This document shows, in pieces, positions 15,109 through 22,918 of a stretch of 33,769 bases of DNA. The translations under genes were made by a program, and so were the position numbers. Source of the stretch: an uncultured Bacteroidales bacterium (GTDB lineage Bacteria > Bacteroidota > Bacteroidia > Bacteroidales > Paludibacteraceae); the NCBI GenBank assembly GCA_934716995.1, contig CAKUYO010000023.1, positions 1 through 33,769 of the forward strand, in the 5' to 3' direction. The notes beneath the pieces were generated by a model. The model did no database searches, was not told the DNA's origin, and saw nothing but the letters and a program-made list of their open reading frames with translations. Position 1 is the first letter of the stretch. Each line of letters begins with the position of its first letter.

Positions 15109-15760
15109 CATCATAGAGGTACGGGATATACACAAATCGTTTGGCACGTTGGAAGTGCTGAAAGGTGTCAATCTGACCGTGCAGAAAGGCGAGATTGTGG
15201 CGATTGTAGGCAAGAGCGGTGCGGGCAAGACCACGCTGCTGCAGATTATCGGTACATTGGACAAGCCGACAAGCGGTACGGTACGGATAGACGGAGTGGA
15301 TGTTTTCTCGCTGAAAGAGAAAGAGTTAGCCGAGTTTCGCAACCGTCATATCGGGTTTATCTTCCAGTTCCACCAGTTGCTGCCGGAATTTACCGCGTTG
15401 GAAAACGTGATGATGCCTGCGTTAATCGGGAAAGTAGAACAAAAAGAGGCAAAAGCACGGGCGGAGAAACTGCTGACCGAACTGGGTCTGAAAGACCGTA
15501 TGTCGCACAAGCCAAGCGAGTTGTCGGGAGGAGAGAAACAGCGTGTAGCGGCTGCCAGAGCATTGATGATGTCGCCGTCGGTGATACTTGCCGACGAGCC
15601 GAGCGGAAGCCTTGACGAGGCGAATAAACGCGAATTGAACGGGCTTCTGCTGCACCTGCGGGAACAATACGGACAGACGATCGTGATTGTAACCCACGAC
15701 AAGGAACTGGCAAATATATCCGACAGGGTGATTGAGATAAAGGACGGAATAATAGAATAA
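15095..15760 (+). CDS. ABC transporter ATP-binding protein, LolD-like
   Basis: The protein (221 aa) is a complete ABC ATPase: Walker A GKSGAGKTT (39-47), Q-loop FIFQFHQLLPEFTALENVM, signature LSGGEKQRVAAARAL, Walker B VILADEPSGSLD and the H-loop IVTHD. The FQFHQLLPEFTALENV region is characteristic of the LolD/MacB/FtsE group, and LolD (lipoprotein release) is the nearest. The usual DEPTGNLD is DEPSGSLD here. No permease gene is adjacent, so the partner must be elsewhere. It overlaps the S41 gene by 14 bp. Lipoproteins flank it on both sides. Confidence 0.88.
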   Translation: MNGNNIIEVRDIHKSFGTLEVLKGVNLTVQKGEIVAIVGKSGAGKTTLLQIIGTLDKPTSGTVRIDGVDVFSLKEKELAEFRNRHIGFIFQFHQLLPEFTALENVMMPALIGKVEQKEAKARAEKLLTELGLKDRMSHKPSELSGGEKQRVAAARALMMSPSVILADEPSGSLDEANKRELNGLLLHLREQYGQTIVIVTHDKELANISDRVIEIKDGIIE

Positions 15761-15773
15761 TAGAAAGATAGAA
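15753..15773 (+). repeat. 21-bp spacer identical to 13181-13201
   Basis: The sequence after the ATPase gene (TAGAATAATAGAAAGATA and three further bases) is identical to that after tsaE, again overlapping or touching the stop codon region. It continues into an A-rich run. Confidence 0.7.
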
Positions 15774-15805
15774 TAAAAAAATATTAAACAAAAATATTAT
15801 AGTAA

Positions 15806-15849
15806 CCTACGCCTATCCTACGCCTATCCTATAACGATCCACCTACGTT
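15806..15849 (+). repeat. 11-bp tandem repeat upstream of gldB
   Basis: Two perfect CCTACGCCTAT units (15806-15816, 15817-15827) are followed by two degenerate ones (CCTATAACGAT, CCACCTACGTT). The last overlaps a -7-like TACGTTTG at 15844-15851. No good -33 element precedes it; the repeats occupy that position. Confidence 0.65.
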
Positions 15850-15877
15850 TGATTATACATATCAAAAGTAAACAAAA

Positions 15878-16888
15878 ATGAAAAAAAAATACCTTTATTT
15901 GCTATTGGTGCTACTGTTGGTCGGTTGCAAACAAGGACGGCAGTATTTCCCGAGCAGCAAAGAGATGAAGCCGCAGCACGTGGAAATAGTGCGTTTCGAC
16001 AGCGCACTACTAAGCGTGCAAACGACTGATATAGAACGTGATATACGGCGATTATACACGGAATATCCCGATTTTATGCCGATGTTTGTAGAGGATATAT
16101 TGGGTATTCCCGTATCGGACACCGCCTATTTGGCAGTGGCGTTACCGCAGTTTCTGGAGGACACGACCTACGGTTTTCAGCAGACCAACCTGCGCGAGAA
16201 GCAGATGTTTGCCGATATATCGGATATACAGCGCAGTTTGGACGATGCGTTTACCCGGATATGCTACCTGTATCCGGATATGCAAATACCTGAAATATAT
16301 TTGTTTATCTCCGGATTCAATGCGTCGGTTTATTTCTTTGAAGACGCTATTGCCGTAGGGGCGGATATGTATCTCGGGAGCGATTACGAGTACTACAACC
16401 GCGTGGTGTACGACTACCAGAAACAGACCATGCGCAAAGAGTGTATACCCGCCGATGTGGTGAGTGCGTATCTGTTCCGCAACCTGCCCTATACAAGCAC
16501 CAAAAGCCGTCTGCTTGACCAGATGATATACCGCGGGAAAGTGATGTATCTGCTGTCGGTGCTGTTCCCCACCCTGCCCGATTACGAGGTAATGGGTTAT
16601 ACTAAGCAGCAATGGGACTGGTGCGAAAAGAACGAGCGGGCGATATGGCACCTGATGATGGACAAGCGCGACATCTTCAAAACCGAGAACGTGGTGCTGA
16701 CCTCGTATCTCAACGAAGGACCGTTCACGGCAGAGATTTCGCAGGACTCACCGGGACGGCTCGGCACATGGATTGGCTGGCGTATTGCAGAGAGTTATAT
16801 GGAAAATAACCGGGATGTTACGCTGCAACAACTGATGGCAGAACCCGATGCGCAGAAAATACTGGAGGAAAGTTTTTACAAGCCGTGA
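15878..16888 (+). CDS. gldB: GldB-like gliding-motility-associated lipoprotein
   Basis: The protein (336 aa) has a lipoprotein signal (MKKKYLYLLLVLLLVGC, Cys17). Its GldB family segments include VEIVRFDSALLSV, YPDFMPMFVEDILGIP, a FISGFNASVYFFEDAIAVGADMYLG stretch with metalloprotease-like features but no HExxH, and DSPGRLGTWIGWRIAESYM near the end. GldB is needed for gliding in Flavobacterium but is also present in non-gliding Bacteroidales, where its role is unclear. A TACGTTTG -7-like element at 15844-15851 may give it its own start site, with the 11-bp repeats upstream. Confidence 0.88.
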   Translation: MKKKYLYLLLVLLLVGCKQGRQYFPSSKEMKPQHVEIVRFDSALLSVQTTDIERDIRRLYTEYPDFMPMFVEDILGIPVSDTAYLAVALPQFLEDTTYGFQQTNLREKQMFADISDIQRSLDDAFTRICYLYPDMQIPEIYLFISGFNASVYFFEDAIAVGADMYLGSDYEYYNRVVYDYQKQTMRKECIPADVVSAYLFRNLPYTSTKSRLLDQMIYRGKVMYLLSVLFPTLPDYEVMGYTKQQWDWCEKNERAIWHLMMDKRDIFKTENVVLTSYLNEGPFTAEISQDSPGRLGTWIGWRIAESYMENNRDVTLQQLMAEPDAQKILEESFYKP

Positions 16889-16889
16889 T

Positions 16890-16953
16890 TTAGACCGCCT
16901 ACGGCTGTTGGAGGTTAGACCGCTGCGCTGTTAGAAGTTGGAGGTTTGACCCG
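16890..16953 (+). repeat. Degenerate direct repeat TTAGACCGC ... TTGGAGG
   Basis: Two units start TTAGACCGC and end GTTGGAGG (16890-16914 and 16915-16944), and a third begins TTTGACCCG. The inner CCGCCTACGGC is close to the reverse complement of the CGCCGTAGGCG palindrome in the 63-bp repeat. It fills the gldB-sufS gap, in which I see no promoter. Confidence 0.5.
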
Positions 16954-16993
16954 AAATGTATGTTAATGGTTAATTCTTACTTGTTAATTAAAT

Positions 16994-18208
16994 ATGAATC
17001 GTACTGATTTTCCTATATTGGGTGAGCAGGTGTACGGGAGACCGCTCGTATATCTGGATAATGCCGCTACGGCGCAGAAGCCGCAAGCGGTGCTAAATGC
17101 CCTGATAGACGGCTATACGCACTGGAATGCGAATATCCACCGCGGGGTGCACCACCTGAGCCAGGTGGCGACCAAGCACCATGAGGACGCACGGCAGCAC
17201 GTGGCGGATTTCCTGCACGCGCGGTCTGCCAAAGAGATTGTCTTCACCAAGGGCACGACCGACTCGGTGAATATGCTGGCATTCAGTTTCGGCGAAGCGA
17301 TGGTGCACGAGGGAGACGAGATTATCGTCAGCCAACTGGAGCACCACTCTAACATTGTGCCGTGGCAAATGCTCTGTGAGCGCAAAAAAGCCGTACTGCG
17401 GGTAATTCCATTAAACGATAACCTTTCGCTCAATATAGAGGCGTTTAAGGGGCTCCTGAGCGACCGTACACGGATCGTGTCGGTGGCGCAAGTGAGCAAT
17501 GTACTCGGTATCATCAATCCGGTAGAGGAGATTATCCGTTTGGCGCATGCGCGGAATATCCCTGTGTGTGTGGACGGGGCACAGTCGGCACCGCATCTGC
17601 CGATCGATGTGCAGGCGATGGATTGCGATTTCTTTGTCTGCTCGGCGCACAAGATGTACGGACCGACGGGCTTGGGTGTGCTGTACGGCAAGGAGCAATG
17701 GCTCAACACGCTGCCCCCTGCGGAAGGCGGTGGCGAGATGATTGAGCATGTGCGTTTTGAGCATACCACCTACAACGAACTGCCCTACAAGTTCGAGGCA
17801 GGAACACCCGATTTCATCGGCAGTTTCGGTTTCTCGGCGGCACTGACCTATATGGAGCAAATCGGTATGGACGCTATTGCGGAGCACGAGGCGGATCTGA
17901 GCCGCTATGCAGAGCAGCAACTCGCTCGGATAGCGGGTGTGCGGGTCTATGCCGCCGGGCTGAAGAAAGCGGGCGTGGTGTCGTTCAATGTCTATAACGG
18001 CGATATGTTGGTACACCCCTTTGATGTAGGCACGCTGCTTGACAGGCAGGGCGTGGCTGTCCGCACGGGGCACCACTGCGCCGAACCGCTGATTGACTAT
18101 CTCGGCGTACCTGGGACGGTACGGGTGTCATTCGGGCTGTACAACGACCATACGGACATCGATGCGTTTATCGCCGCACTACAAAAAGCAATTATGATGC
18201 TTTGCTGA
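16994..18208 (+). CDS. sufS: Cysteine desulfurase SufS
   Basis: SufS is a PLP enzyme that removes sulfur from cysteine for Fe-S cluster assembly. The protein (404 aa) has the family length and features: YLDNAATAQKP, the HHSNIVPWQ loop with the histidine that stacks on PLP, the PLP lysine in CSAHKMYGPTG (Lys220) and the catalytic cysteine in RTGHHCAEPL (Cys362). The RTGHHCAEP motif marks the SufS/CsdA group rather than IscS. No sufB, sufC or sufD lies next to it. The stop overlaps the ATG of the next gene by one base (TGATG). Confidence 0.95.
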   Translation: MNRTDFPILGEQVYGRPLVYLDNAATAQKPQAVLNALIDGYTHWNANIHRGVHHLSQVATKHHEDARQHVADFLHARSAKEIVFTKGTTDSVNMLAFSFGEAMVHEGDEIIVSQLEHHSNIVPWQMLCERKKAVLRVIPLNDNLSLNIEAFKGLLSDRTRIVSVAQVSNVLGIINPVEEIIRLAHARNIPVCVDGAQSAPHLPIDVQAMDCDFFVCSAHKMYGPTGLGVLYGKEQWLNTLPPAEGGGEMIEHVRFEHTTYNELPYKFEAGTPDFIGSFGFSAALTYMEQIGMDAIAEHEADLSRYAEQQLARIAGVRVYAAGLKKAGVVSFNVYNGDMLVHPFDVGTLLDRQGVAVRTGHHCAEPLIDYLGVPGTVRVSFGLYNDHTDIDAFIAALQKAIMMLC

Positions 18209-19188
18209 TGCGGAGATTCTTCTTTCTGCTGTGTTTTTGCCTGTCGTTGTCGGCGGGCTATTCGGCGGTTTCATCGGGAGAAACCGAACCAAACCGGCTA
18301 TTCCGTATCGTGTCCTATAATGTAGAGAACCTATTCCACCCCGACCAAGATTCGCTCAATCCGGACACCGGTTTTACACCCGACGGCAAGTATCACTGGA
18401 CATACTCCAAATACCGCTGCAAAGTGCAGCATATTGCGCAGGTGATTACGAATATCGGGCAGTTTGACGGGGTGGATATAGTGGGACTCTGCGAGGTGGA
18501 AAACGAGCAGTGTGTCAGCGACTTATGCAGCACATTGCAGCGTTTCGACTATCGGTATGTCCATTTCGACAGCCCCGACAAACGGGGTATTGATGTGGCA
18601 TTGCTCTATCGTCCGACATTTTGCCTGCTGAACGCCTACCCTGTTCCTGTCCCGCTTTCTGAGGACGAGACTACCCGCGATATTCTCTATGCATCGGGAA
18701 TTTATCACAACACGGACACGCTGCATCTTTTTCTGTGCCATTTGCCGTCACAGTCAGGCGGTGCGGCTGCCACGGCGTGGAAACGCGAGGCGGCGGTGGC
18801 GGTTTTGCAGCAGCATATCGATTCTATCTTTGCCCTGTCTCCAAAAGCGCAAATCGTCGTTATGGGCGATATGAATACCGCACCCGAAGAGAATATCCAT
18901 GGTCTGCACAATGCGATGCTGCGGCTGCCAAAACATTCCGACAGCCCGCAAGGCACACATAAATACCAAGGACGGTGGGCGTTTCTTGACCAGTTCTACC
19001 TGTCTGATACATTGCTATATACAACCGATGTACAGGTCTATTCAGCACCGTATCTGTTAGAAGACGATATGCGTTATTTGGACACCAAGCCACGCCGTAC
19101 CTATATCGGTTACCGCTACCAGACAGGGTATTCCGACCACCTGCCTATCCTATTAACAATTCAATACAAAACGGATTGCCTGAAATAA
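18208..19188 (+). CDS. Exported endonuclease/exonuclease/phosphatase family protein
   Basis: The protein (326 aa) has an N-terminal signal (MRRFFFLLCFCLSLSAGYSA) and the EEP-fold motifs: FRIVSYNVENLF (Asn metal ligand), GLCEVENE (Glu), DKRGIDVALLYR, VVMGDMNTAPEE (Asp, Asn) and the terminal GYSDHLPI (Asp-His). These belong to Mg-dependent nucleases and phosphatases. The signal suggests a periplasmic or outer role such as nucleic acid or phosphodiester hydrolysis. A TTG at 18202 extends the frame by two codons, but ATG 18208, coupled to the sufS stop, is preferred. Confidence 0.87.
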   Translation: MRRFFFLLCFCLSLSAGYSAVSSGETEPNRLFRIVSYNVENLFHPDQDSLNPDTGFTPDGKYHWTYSKYRCKVQHIAQVITNIGQFDGVDIVGLCEVENEQCVSDLCSTLQRFDYRYVHFDSPDKRGIDVALLYRPTFCLLNAYPVPVPLSEDETTRDILYASGIYHNTDTLHLFLCHLPSQSGGAAATAWKREAAVAVLQQHIDSIFALSPKAQIVVMGDMNTAPEENIHGLHNAMLRLPKHSDSPQGTHKYQGRWAFLDQFYLSDTLLYTTDVQVYSAPYLLEDDMRYLDTKPRRTYIGYRYQTGYSDHLPILLTIQYKTDCLK

Positions 19189-19207
19189 TTTCCAAGCAAT
19201 CCGTTTT
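19168..19207. terminator. Bidirectional terminator between convergent genes
   Basis: A 12-bp stem (AAAACGGATTGC at 19168-19179, complement at 19196-19207) encloses a 16-nt loop that contains the stop of the EEP gene. The right arm ends in a T-run for plus-strand transcripts. The nadA gene converges from the other side. Confidence 0.85.
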
Positions 19208-19225
19208 TATTTGATGTAATCACTT

Positions 19226-20176
19226 TTATTTGCTCATCTCAAACATTTTGCGGATCGGCAGCACGGCACGCGCGGCAACCTCATCGGGTACAAGTATCTC
19301 TGGGGTCTCGTCGCGCAGGCATGCTAAGAGTTTCTCCAATGTATTGAGGCGCATATACTCGCACTCGTTGCATTGGCAGCCGATACTCTCCGACACCTCC
19401 GGTGGCACGGGGATAAACTCCTTGTCGGGACACGCCTTCTGCATCTCGTGCAAAATACCGCTCTCTGTAACCACTATAAAGCGTTTCTGCGGGCTTTTTG
19501 TGCTGTAGTCGAGCAATGCCTTGGTCGAACCGATAACGTCCGCCTGAGACAAAATAACCGCCTTGCATTCGGGGTGTGCCAGTACGGGTGCATCGGGATA
19601 CTGCTCTTTGAGTGCCAACAATGCTTCGAGCGAGAAACGGCTGTGCACATGGCAGGCACCGTCCCAAAGCAGCATCTCCCGCCCTGTAACACTGTTGATA
19701 TAGTTGCCGAGGTTCTTGTCCGGACCGAAGATGATCTTCGCATCTGCGGGCAGTTGATCGACGATTTTCTTCGCATTGGACGAAGTTACGACCACATCGG
19801 TCAGGGCTTTCACATCCGCGCTCGTGTTCACATAACTGACCACCATATAGCCCGGGTGTTCCGCCTTGAAGCGTGCCAGATCGGGTGCTTTGCAACTGTC
19901 CGCCAGGCTGCAACCTGCCGCCATATCGGGGATAAGCACTTTTTTCTCCGGACAGAGTATCTTCATCGTCTCACCCATAAAATGCACTCCGCACATTACG
20001 ATGATGTCCGCTTCCACTTGTGTGGCTTTCTGCGCCAGTGCCAGCGAGTCGCCGATAAAGTCCGCTACCTCCTGTATCTCCGGCCGCGTATAGTAGTGCG
20101 CCATAATAATGGCATTTTTTTCTTCGCACAATCGGCGTATGGCTTTTGCCAACTCGCCGTTCTCGTTCTTACTCAT
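19226..20176 (-). CDS. nadA: Quinolinate synthase NadA
   Basis: NadA condenses iminoaspartate with dihydroxyacetone phosphate to quinolinate for NAD synthesis, using a [4Fe-4S] cluster. The protein (316 aa) shows IMAHYYTRPEIQEVADFIGDSLALA, VMCGVHFMGETMKIL, PDMAAGCSLADSC, VVTSSNA, FGPDKNLG, GACHVHSRF, AHPEC and TESGILH. The likely cluster cysteines lie in AAGCSLAD, AHPEC/GACHVH and GCQCNECEYM. The latter has extra cysteines. NadB and NadC are not adjacent. The upstream 200 bp lacks a clear promoter. Confidence 0.95.
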   Translation of the reverse strand: MSKNENGELAKAIRRLCEEKNAIIMAHYYTRPEIQEVADFIGDSLALAQKATQVEADIIVMCGVHFMGETMKILCPEKKVLIPDMAAGCSLADSCKAPDLARFKAEHPGYMVVSYVNTSADVKALTDVVVTSSNAKKIVDQLPADAKIIFGPDKNLGNYINSVTGREMLLWDGACHVHSRFSLEALLALKEQYPDAPVLAHPECKAVILSQADVIGSTKALLDYSTKSPQKRFIVVTESGILHEMQKACPDKEFIPVPPEVSESIGCQCNECEYMRLNTLEKLLACLRDETPEILVPDEVAARAVLPIRKMFEMSK

Positions 20177-20383
20177 AAATATATAATATATTCTTTTATA
20201 AAAAAATTCCTTGATAATAATAGTCTGTTCAAACTGTCGAAATCTACTCTACCTTGTTTATTCTCAGTTTGTTGCACGTATCGAAAAATGTCGATGAAAC
20301 GTCAATCGTTTTGAAAACTGTAAAGTTTGTACCGGTTTCAACATTCTGTCAATACCCTTTGTTGAAAACTTGTCGAAAACCCG

Positions 20384-21334
20384 TTACATCCACTTTTTCA
20401 GTTTGAAAATCAGCAGAATAAGCAAGGTGGAGATGATCATCAGCCCGATGGCGAACGGATAGCCGAGTTGCCAGTGCAGTTCGGGCATAAAATCGAAGTT
20501 CATACCATACATGCTGGCGATGAGTGTCGGCGGCAGGAACACCACGTTCACCACGGTGAAAATCTTGATGATCTTGTTCTGCTCGATGTTTACCAAACCG
20601 AGGAACGTATCCTGGAGGTAGTCCAGACGGTCGAAACCGAAACGTGTATAATCGAACAGGGAATTGATATCTTTGATGATCATCGTCAGGCGCGGACGCA
20701 GTTCCTCGGGGAAAAAATCGCACTTGAGAAAATTGCTGATAACGCGCTGTTTGTCCATTATGTTCTGACGGATGATCGTAACTTTTTCCTGCAGGTTCTT
20801 GATCTGGATCAGGATGTTTTCGTCCACTTTGCCGTTGTGTGCCGTGATGTCTTGCGACAGCCCGGTGATCAGGTCGGTGGTGTCCTCAATCATATCAGCG
20901 TCTTTCTCCACCCGCGTCTCCATCAGGGCAACCAATACATGGTATCCCGTCGGAAAATTACGGGTATTGACAAACATCTTTTTCACCGTCTCGTTGAAAC
21001 TCTCCAACTCCACATTGCGGGTCGTGACGAGAATGCTGTTTTTGAGAATGAAGTTCACGGGTTCCAACTCGAAGGCTGTGGTCAGGAAGTTGCTGTTTGC
21101 CACGATCGAGTCGTCGGTCTGGATATAACGGCTCGACATCTCGATTTCTTCCATCTCTTCATCTTCCTGAATATCAATCTTCAGGAAGCCCTCGAGGGTG
21201 TCCTCCGTCTTGTCGCTTACATCGAGCAGGTCGATCCAGATTATATCTTTCTTGTCCAACTCTTTGAGCGCGGTGATGGTCTTTGCCACCTTTATTTTCT
21301 CGCTGTCTTTATAGAATATCCTCAGTTCCGACAT
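20384..21334 (-). CDS. corA: CorA-type magnesium/cobalt transporter
   Basis: CorA forms a pentameric inner-membrane channel for Mg2+. The protein (316 aa) has a cytoplasmic alpha/beta domain, a long helical region (about residues 150-250, LITGLSQDITAHNGKVDENILIQIKNLQEKV) and two C-terminal membrane helices. The first ends in the selectivity signature YGMNFDFMPEL (the classical GMN), and the protein ends in a basic KLKKWM tail. The gene follows rsmA on the same strand after 32 bp that hold part of a 21-bp tandem duplication. Confidence 0.93.
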   Translation of the reverse strand: MSELRIFYKDSEKIKVAKTITALKELDKKDIIWIDLLDVSDKTEDTLEGFLKIDIQEDEEMEEIEMSSRYIQTDDSIVANSNFLTTAFELEPVNFILKNSILVTTRNVELESFNETVKKMFVNTRNFPTGYHVLVALMETRVEKDADMIEDTTDLITGLSQDITAHNGKVDENILIQIKNLQEKVTIIRQNIMDKQRVISNFLKCDFFPEELRPRLTMIIKDINSLFDYTRFGFDRLDYLQDTFLGLVNIEQNKIIKIFTVVNVVFLPPTLIASMYGMNFDFMPELHWQLGYPFAIGLMIISTLLILLIFKLKKWM

Positions 21335-21345
21335 AGCAGCAATTT

Positions 21346-21387
21346 TTAGATGTTAGAGATTAGATGTTAGATGTTAGAGATTAGATT
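21346..21387 (-). repeat. 21-bp tandem duplication spanning the rsmA stop
   Basis: Two adjacent 21-bp units (21346-21366 and 21367-21387), each beginning TTAGATGTTAGAGATTAGAT, differ at one base. The second unit encodes, on the minus strand, exactly the last six residues NLISNI and the stop of RsmA. The first lies in the rsmA-corA spacer. Confidence 0.8.
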
Positions 21388-22146
21388 TGCCTCTATCATC
21401 TTGGTCAGTTCCACAAATTCTTCCACGCTCAACTGTTCGGGGCGCTTCGTAAATATATCCTCTTCCAAGATCGGATTTCCCTTTCCCGCTAATTGCTGGA
21501 GAGAATTGCGCATCTGCTTCCGGCGTTGGTTGAAACTTGTTTTGACCACCTGTTTGAAAAGCCGTTCGTCGCAGTCGAGATGCTGTCGCCCGTTGCGCGT
21601 GAGACGCACTACCGCCGATTTCACTTTCGGCGGAGGGTTGAACACATTCTCGTTCACGGTGAACAGATATTCTATATCGTAGTACGCCTGCAGCAGCACA
21701 CTCAGTATGCCGTAGGCTTTCTTTCCGGGCTTTGACGCTATGCGTTCCGCCACTTCCTTCTGTATCATACCGGAGCAGACCGGAATACGGTCTTTGTATT
21801 CCAGTACCTTGAAAAATATCTGGCTCGATATGTTGTACGGATAGTTGCCGATGACGCAGAAATCGCCTTCGGGATAGAGCGTATTGAGGTCTAATTTGAG
21901 AAAATCCCCTTCTATCAGGTGAAGTTCCGGGTACCATTCCCGCAGATACGCCACACTTTCGCGGTCGAGTTCTATCGCCGTGAGATCGATGTTGGGATTT
22001 TTTAGAAGATATTGGGTAAGAACACCCATTCCGGGACCGATTTCCAATACCCGACCCGATTCAATGGTTTCAGCAATTCGTTGGGCGACACTCAGATCCG
22101 TCAAGAAATGCTGTCCCAAAAACTTCTTGGCACGTACTTGTTGCAT
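21367..22146 (-). CDS. rsmA: 16S rRNA adenine dimethyltransferase RsmA (KsgA)
   Basis: RsmA dimethylates A1518 and A1519 in helix 45 of 16S rRNA, a late step in small-subunit assembly. The protein (259 aa) starts MQQVRAKKFLGQHFLTD and has the SAM-binding VLEIGPGMGVLT (about 33-44), the ELDR acidic residue, IEGDFLKL, the NYPYNISS catalytic motif, MIQKEVAERI and the FNPPPKVKSAVVRL segment. Its promoter appears to be at 22270-22301. The last six codons come from a 21-bp tandem duplication. Confidence 0.95.
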   Translation of the reverse strand: MQQVRAKKFLGQHFLTDLSVAQRIAETIESGRVLEIGPGMGVLTQYLLKNPNIDLTAIELDRESVAYLREWYPELHLIEGDFLKLDLNTLYPEGDFCVIGNYPYNISSQIFFKVLEYKDRIPVCSGMIQKEVAERIASKPGKKAYGILSVLLQAYYDIEYLFTVNENVFNPPPKVKSAVVRLTRNGRQHLDCDERLFKQVVKTSFNQRRKQMRNSLQQLAGKGNPILEEDIFTKRPEQLSVEEFVELTKMIEANLISNI

Positions 22147-22220
22147 TCGCTTGGTGATAATCGTCCATATTTTTGTTGTTTGGTTCTTTTCGGCCGCACC
22201 ATACTAAATTACGCTTAAAA

Positions 22221-22252
22221 CTTGCAAATCTGCAATTTTAGCAGTATCTTTG
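22221..22252 (+). promoter_or_regulatory. Promoter of gtrA
   Basis: CTTG (22221-22224, one mismatch from TTTG), 20-bp spacer, TATCTTTG (22245-22252). The predicted start near 22259 is 36 nt before the ATG. It faces the rsmA promoter. Confidence 0.7.
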
Positions 22253-22269
22253 CGGACTGAATTTCGGCG

Positions 22270-22301
22270 CAAAGGTACTATAATTATTTGAGAAATGCAA
22301 A
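22270..22301 (-). promoter_or_regulatory. Promoter of rsmA-corA, overlapping the gtrA start
   Basis: Minus-strand -7 TACCTTTG (plus CAAAGGTA, 22270-22277) and -33 TTTG (plus CAAA, 22298-22301) have a 20-bp spacer, a perfect match. Its -33 element lies inside the first codons of gtrA. Exactly 17 bp separate its -7 box from the opposing one, as at 464-480. Confidence 0.75.
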
Positions 22302-22792
22302 CACTCGCACAATTTATCACCAAAATCATTGATTTTTTCTATCGCCCTTTTCGTCGCTATATACCTGAGCAAATCTTCCGTTATGCAGCCTGCGGCGGCG
22401 GAAATATGGTACTCGACTGGGTACTCTATTTCCTGATTTACAACTATTGCATCGGGCATGATCTGATCTATATCCCTACCCCGTTCGCCGCTTTGCCGCA
22501 ACTGTGTCTCTCGCCCCATATCGCCACGCTTTGTATCACTTTCCCTATCACGCTGCTTACCGGCTTTTGGCTCAACAAGTACGTTACTTTTACCCAATCC
22601 ACGTTGCGTGGGTGGAACCAGTTGGGCAGGTATATCCTTATCGTTCTGCTCAATCTGGCAATCAACTATTTCGGTCTGAAACTCTGTGTCGATCTGTGGG
22701 GTTGGTATCCTACGCCGAGTAAGATGTTTATTACAGCCATTACGGTCGTAGTCAGTTATACCGGGCAGAAATACTTCTCCTTTCGCAAATAA
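22295..22792 (+). CDS. GtrA-like membrane protein
   Basis: The protein (165 aa) has four predicted membrane helices and GtrA family features: FRYAACGGGNMVLDWVLYFL at the start of helix 1, a loop, TGFWLNKYVTF after helix 2, and the terminal YTGQKYFSFRK. Family members are thought to move or present lipid-linked sugars for cell-surface glycosylation, classically undecaprenyl-phosphate-glucose. The neighbouring FAD oxidoreductase and GT-C-like transferase support an envelope glycan role. A second gtrA-like gene begins at 33358. Confidence 0.87.
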   Translation: MQTLAQFITKIIDFFYRPFRRYIPEQIFRYAACGGGNMVLDWVLYFLIYNYCIGHDLIYIPTPFAALPQLCLSPHIATLCITFPITLLTGFWLNKYVTFTQSTLRGWNQLGRYILIVLLNLAINYFGLKLCVDLWGWYPTPSKMFITAITVVVSYTGQKYFSFRK

Positions 22793-22802
22793 TTCCGCCG
22801 TA

Positions 22803-22865
22803 CGCCGTAGGCGATAAGATTTATGGCAATTTATGGATGCAAAAACAAAGATTTATTTAGATTTC
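22803..22865 (+). repeat. 63-bp dispersed intergenic repeat, copy B
   Basis: It matches 2365-2427 at 57 of 63 positions without gaps, in the same orientation, and is followed directly by the hairpin repeat at 22862-22886. It lies between gtrA and the DUF3298 gene. Confidence 0.8.
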
Positions 22866-22886
22866 TTGCCGCTTTGCGGCAAAGGA
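22862..22886 (+). repeat. 25-bp hairpin repeat shared with 4012-4036
   Basis: TTTCTTGCCGCTTTGCGGCA plus five bases; the core GCCGC-TTT-GCGGC is a perfect hairpin here. It abuts copy B of the 63-bp repeat, whereas at 4012 the hairpin occurs alone. Confidence 0.6.
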
Positions 22887-22918
22887 AAATAGAATAACCT
22901 TTTAATATTCAATAACGT

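Noticed and set aside
19373..20314. 313-codon open frame opposite nadA
   Set aside because: Antisense shadow, rich in His, Arg and Cys with no recognisable domain; nadA is secure.
20468..21349. 293-codon open frame on the plus strand opposite corA
   Set aside because: Antisense shadow; corA on the other strand has full family motifs, and this frame has none.
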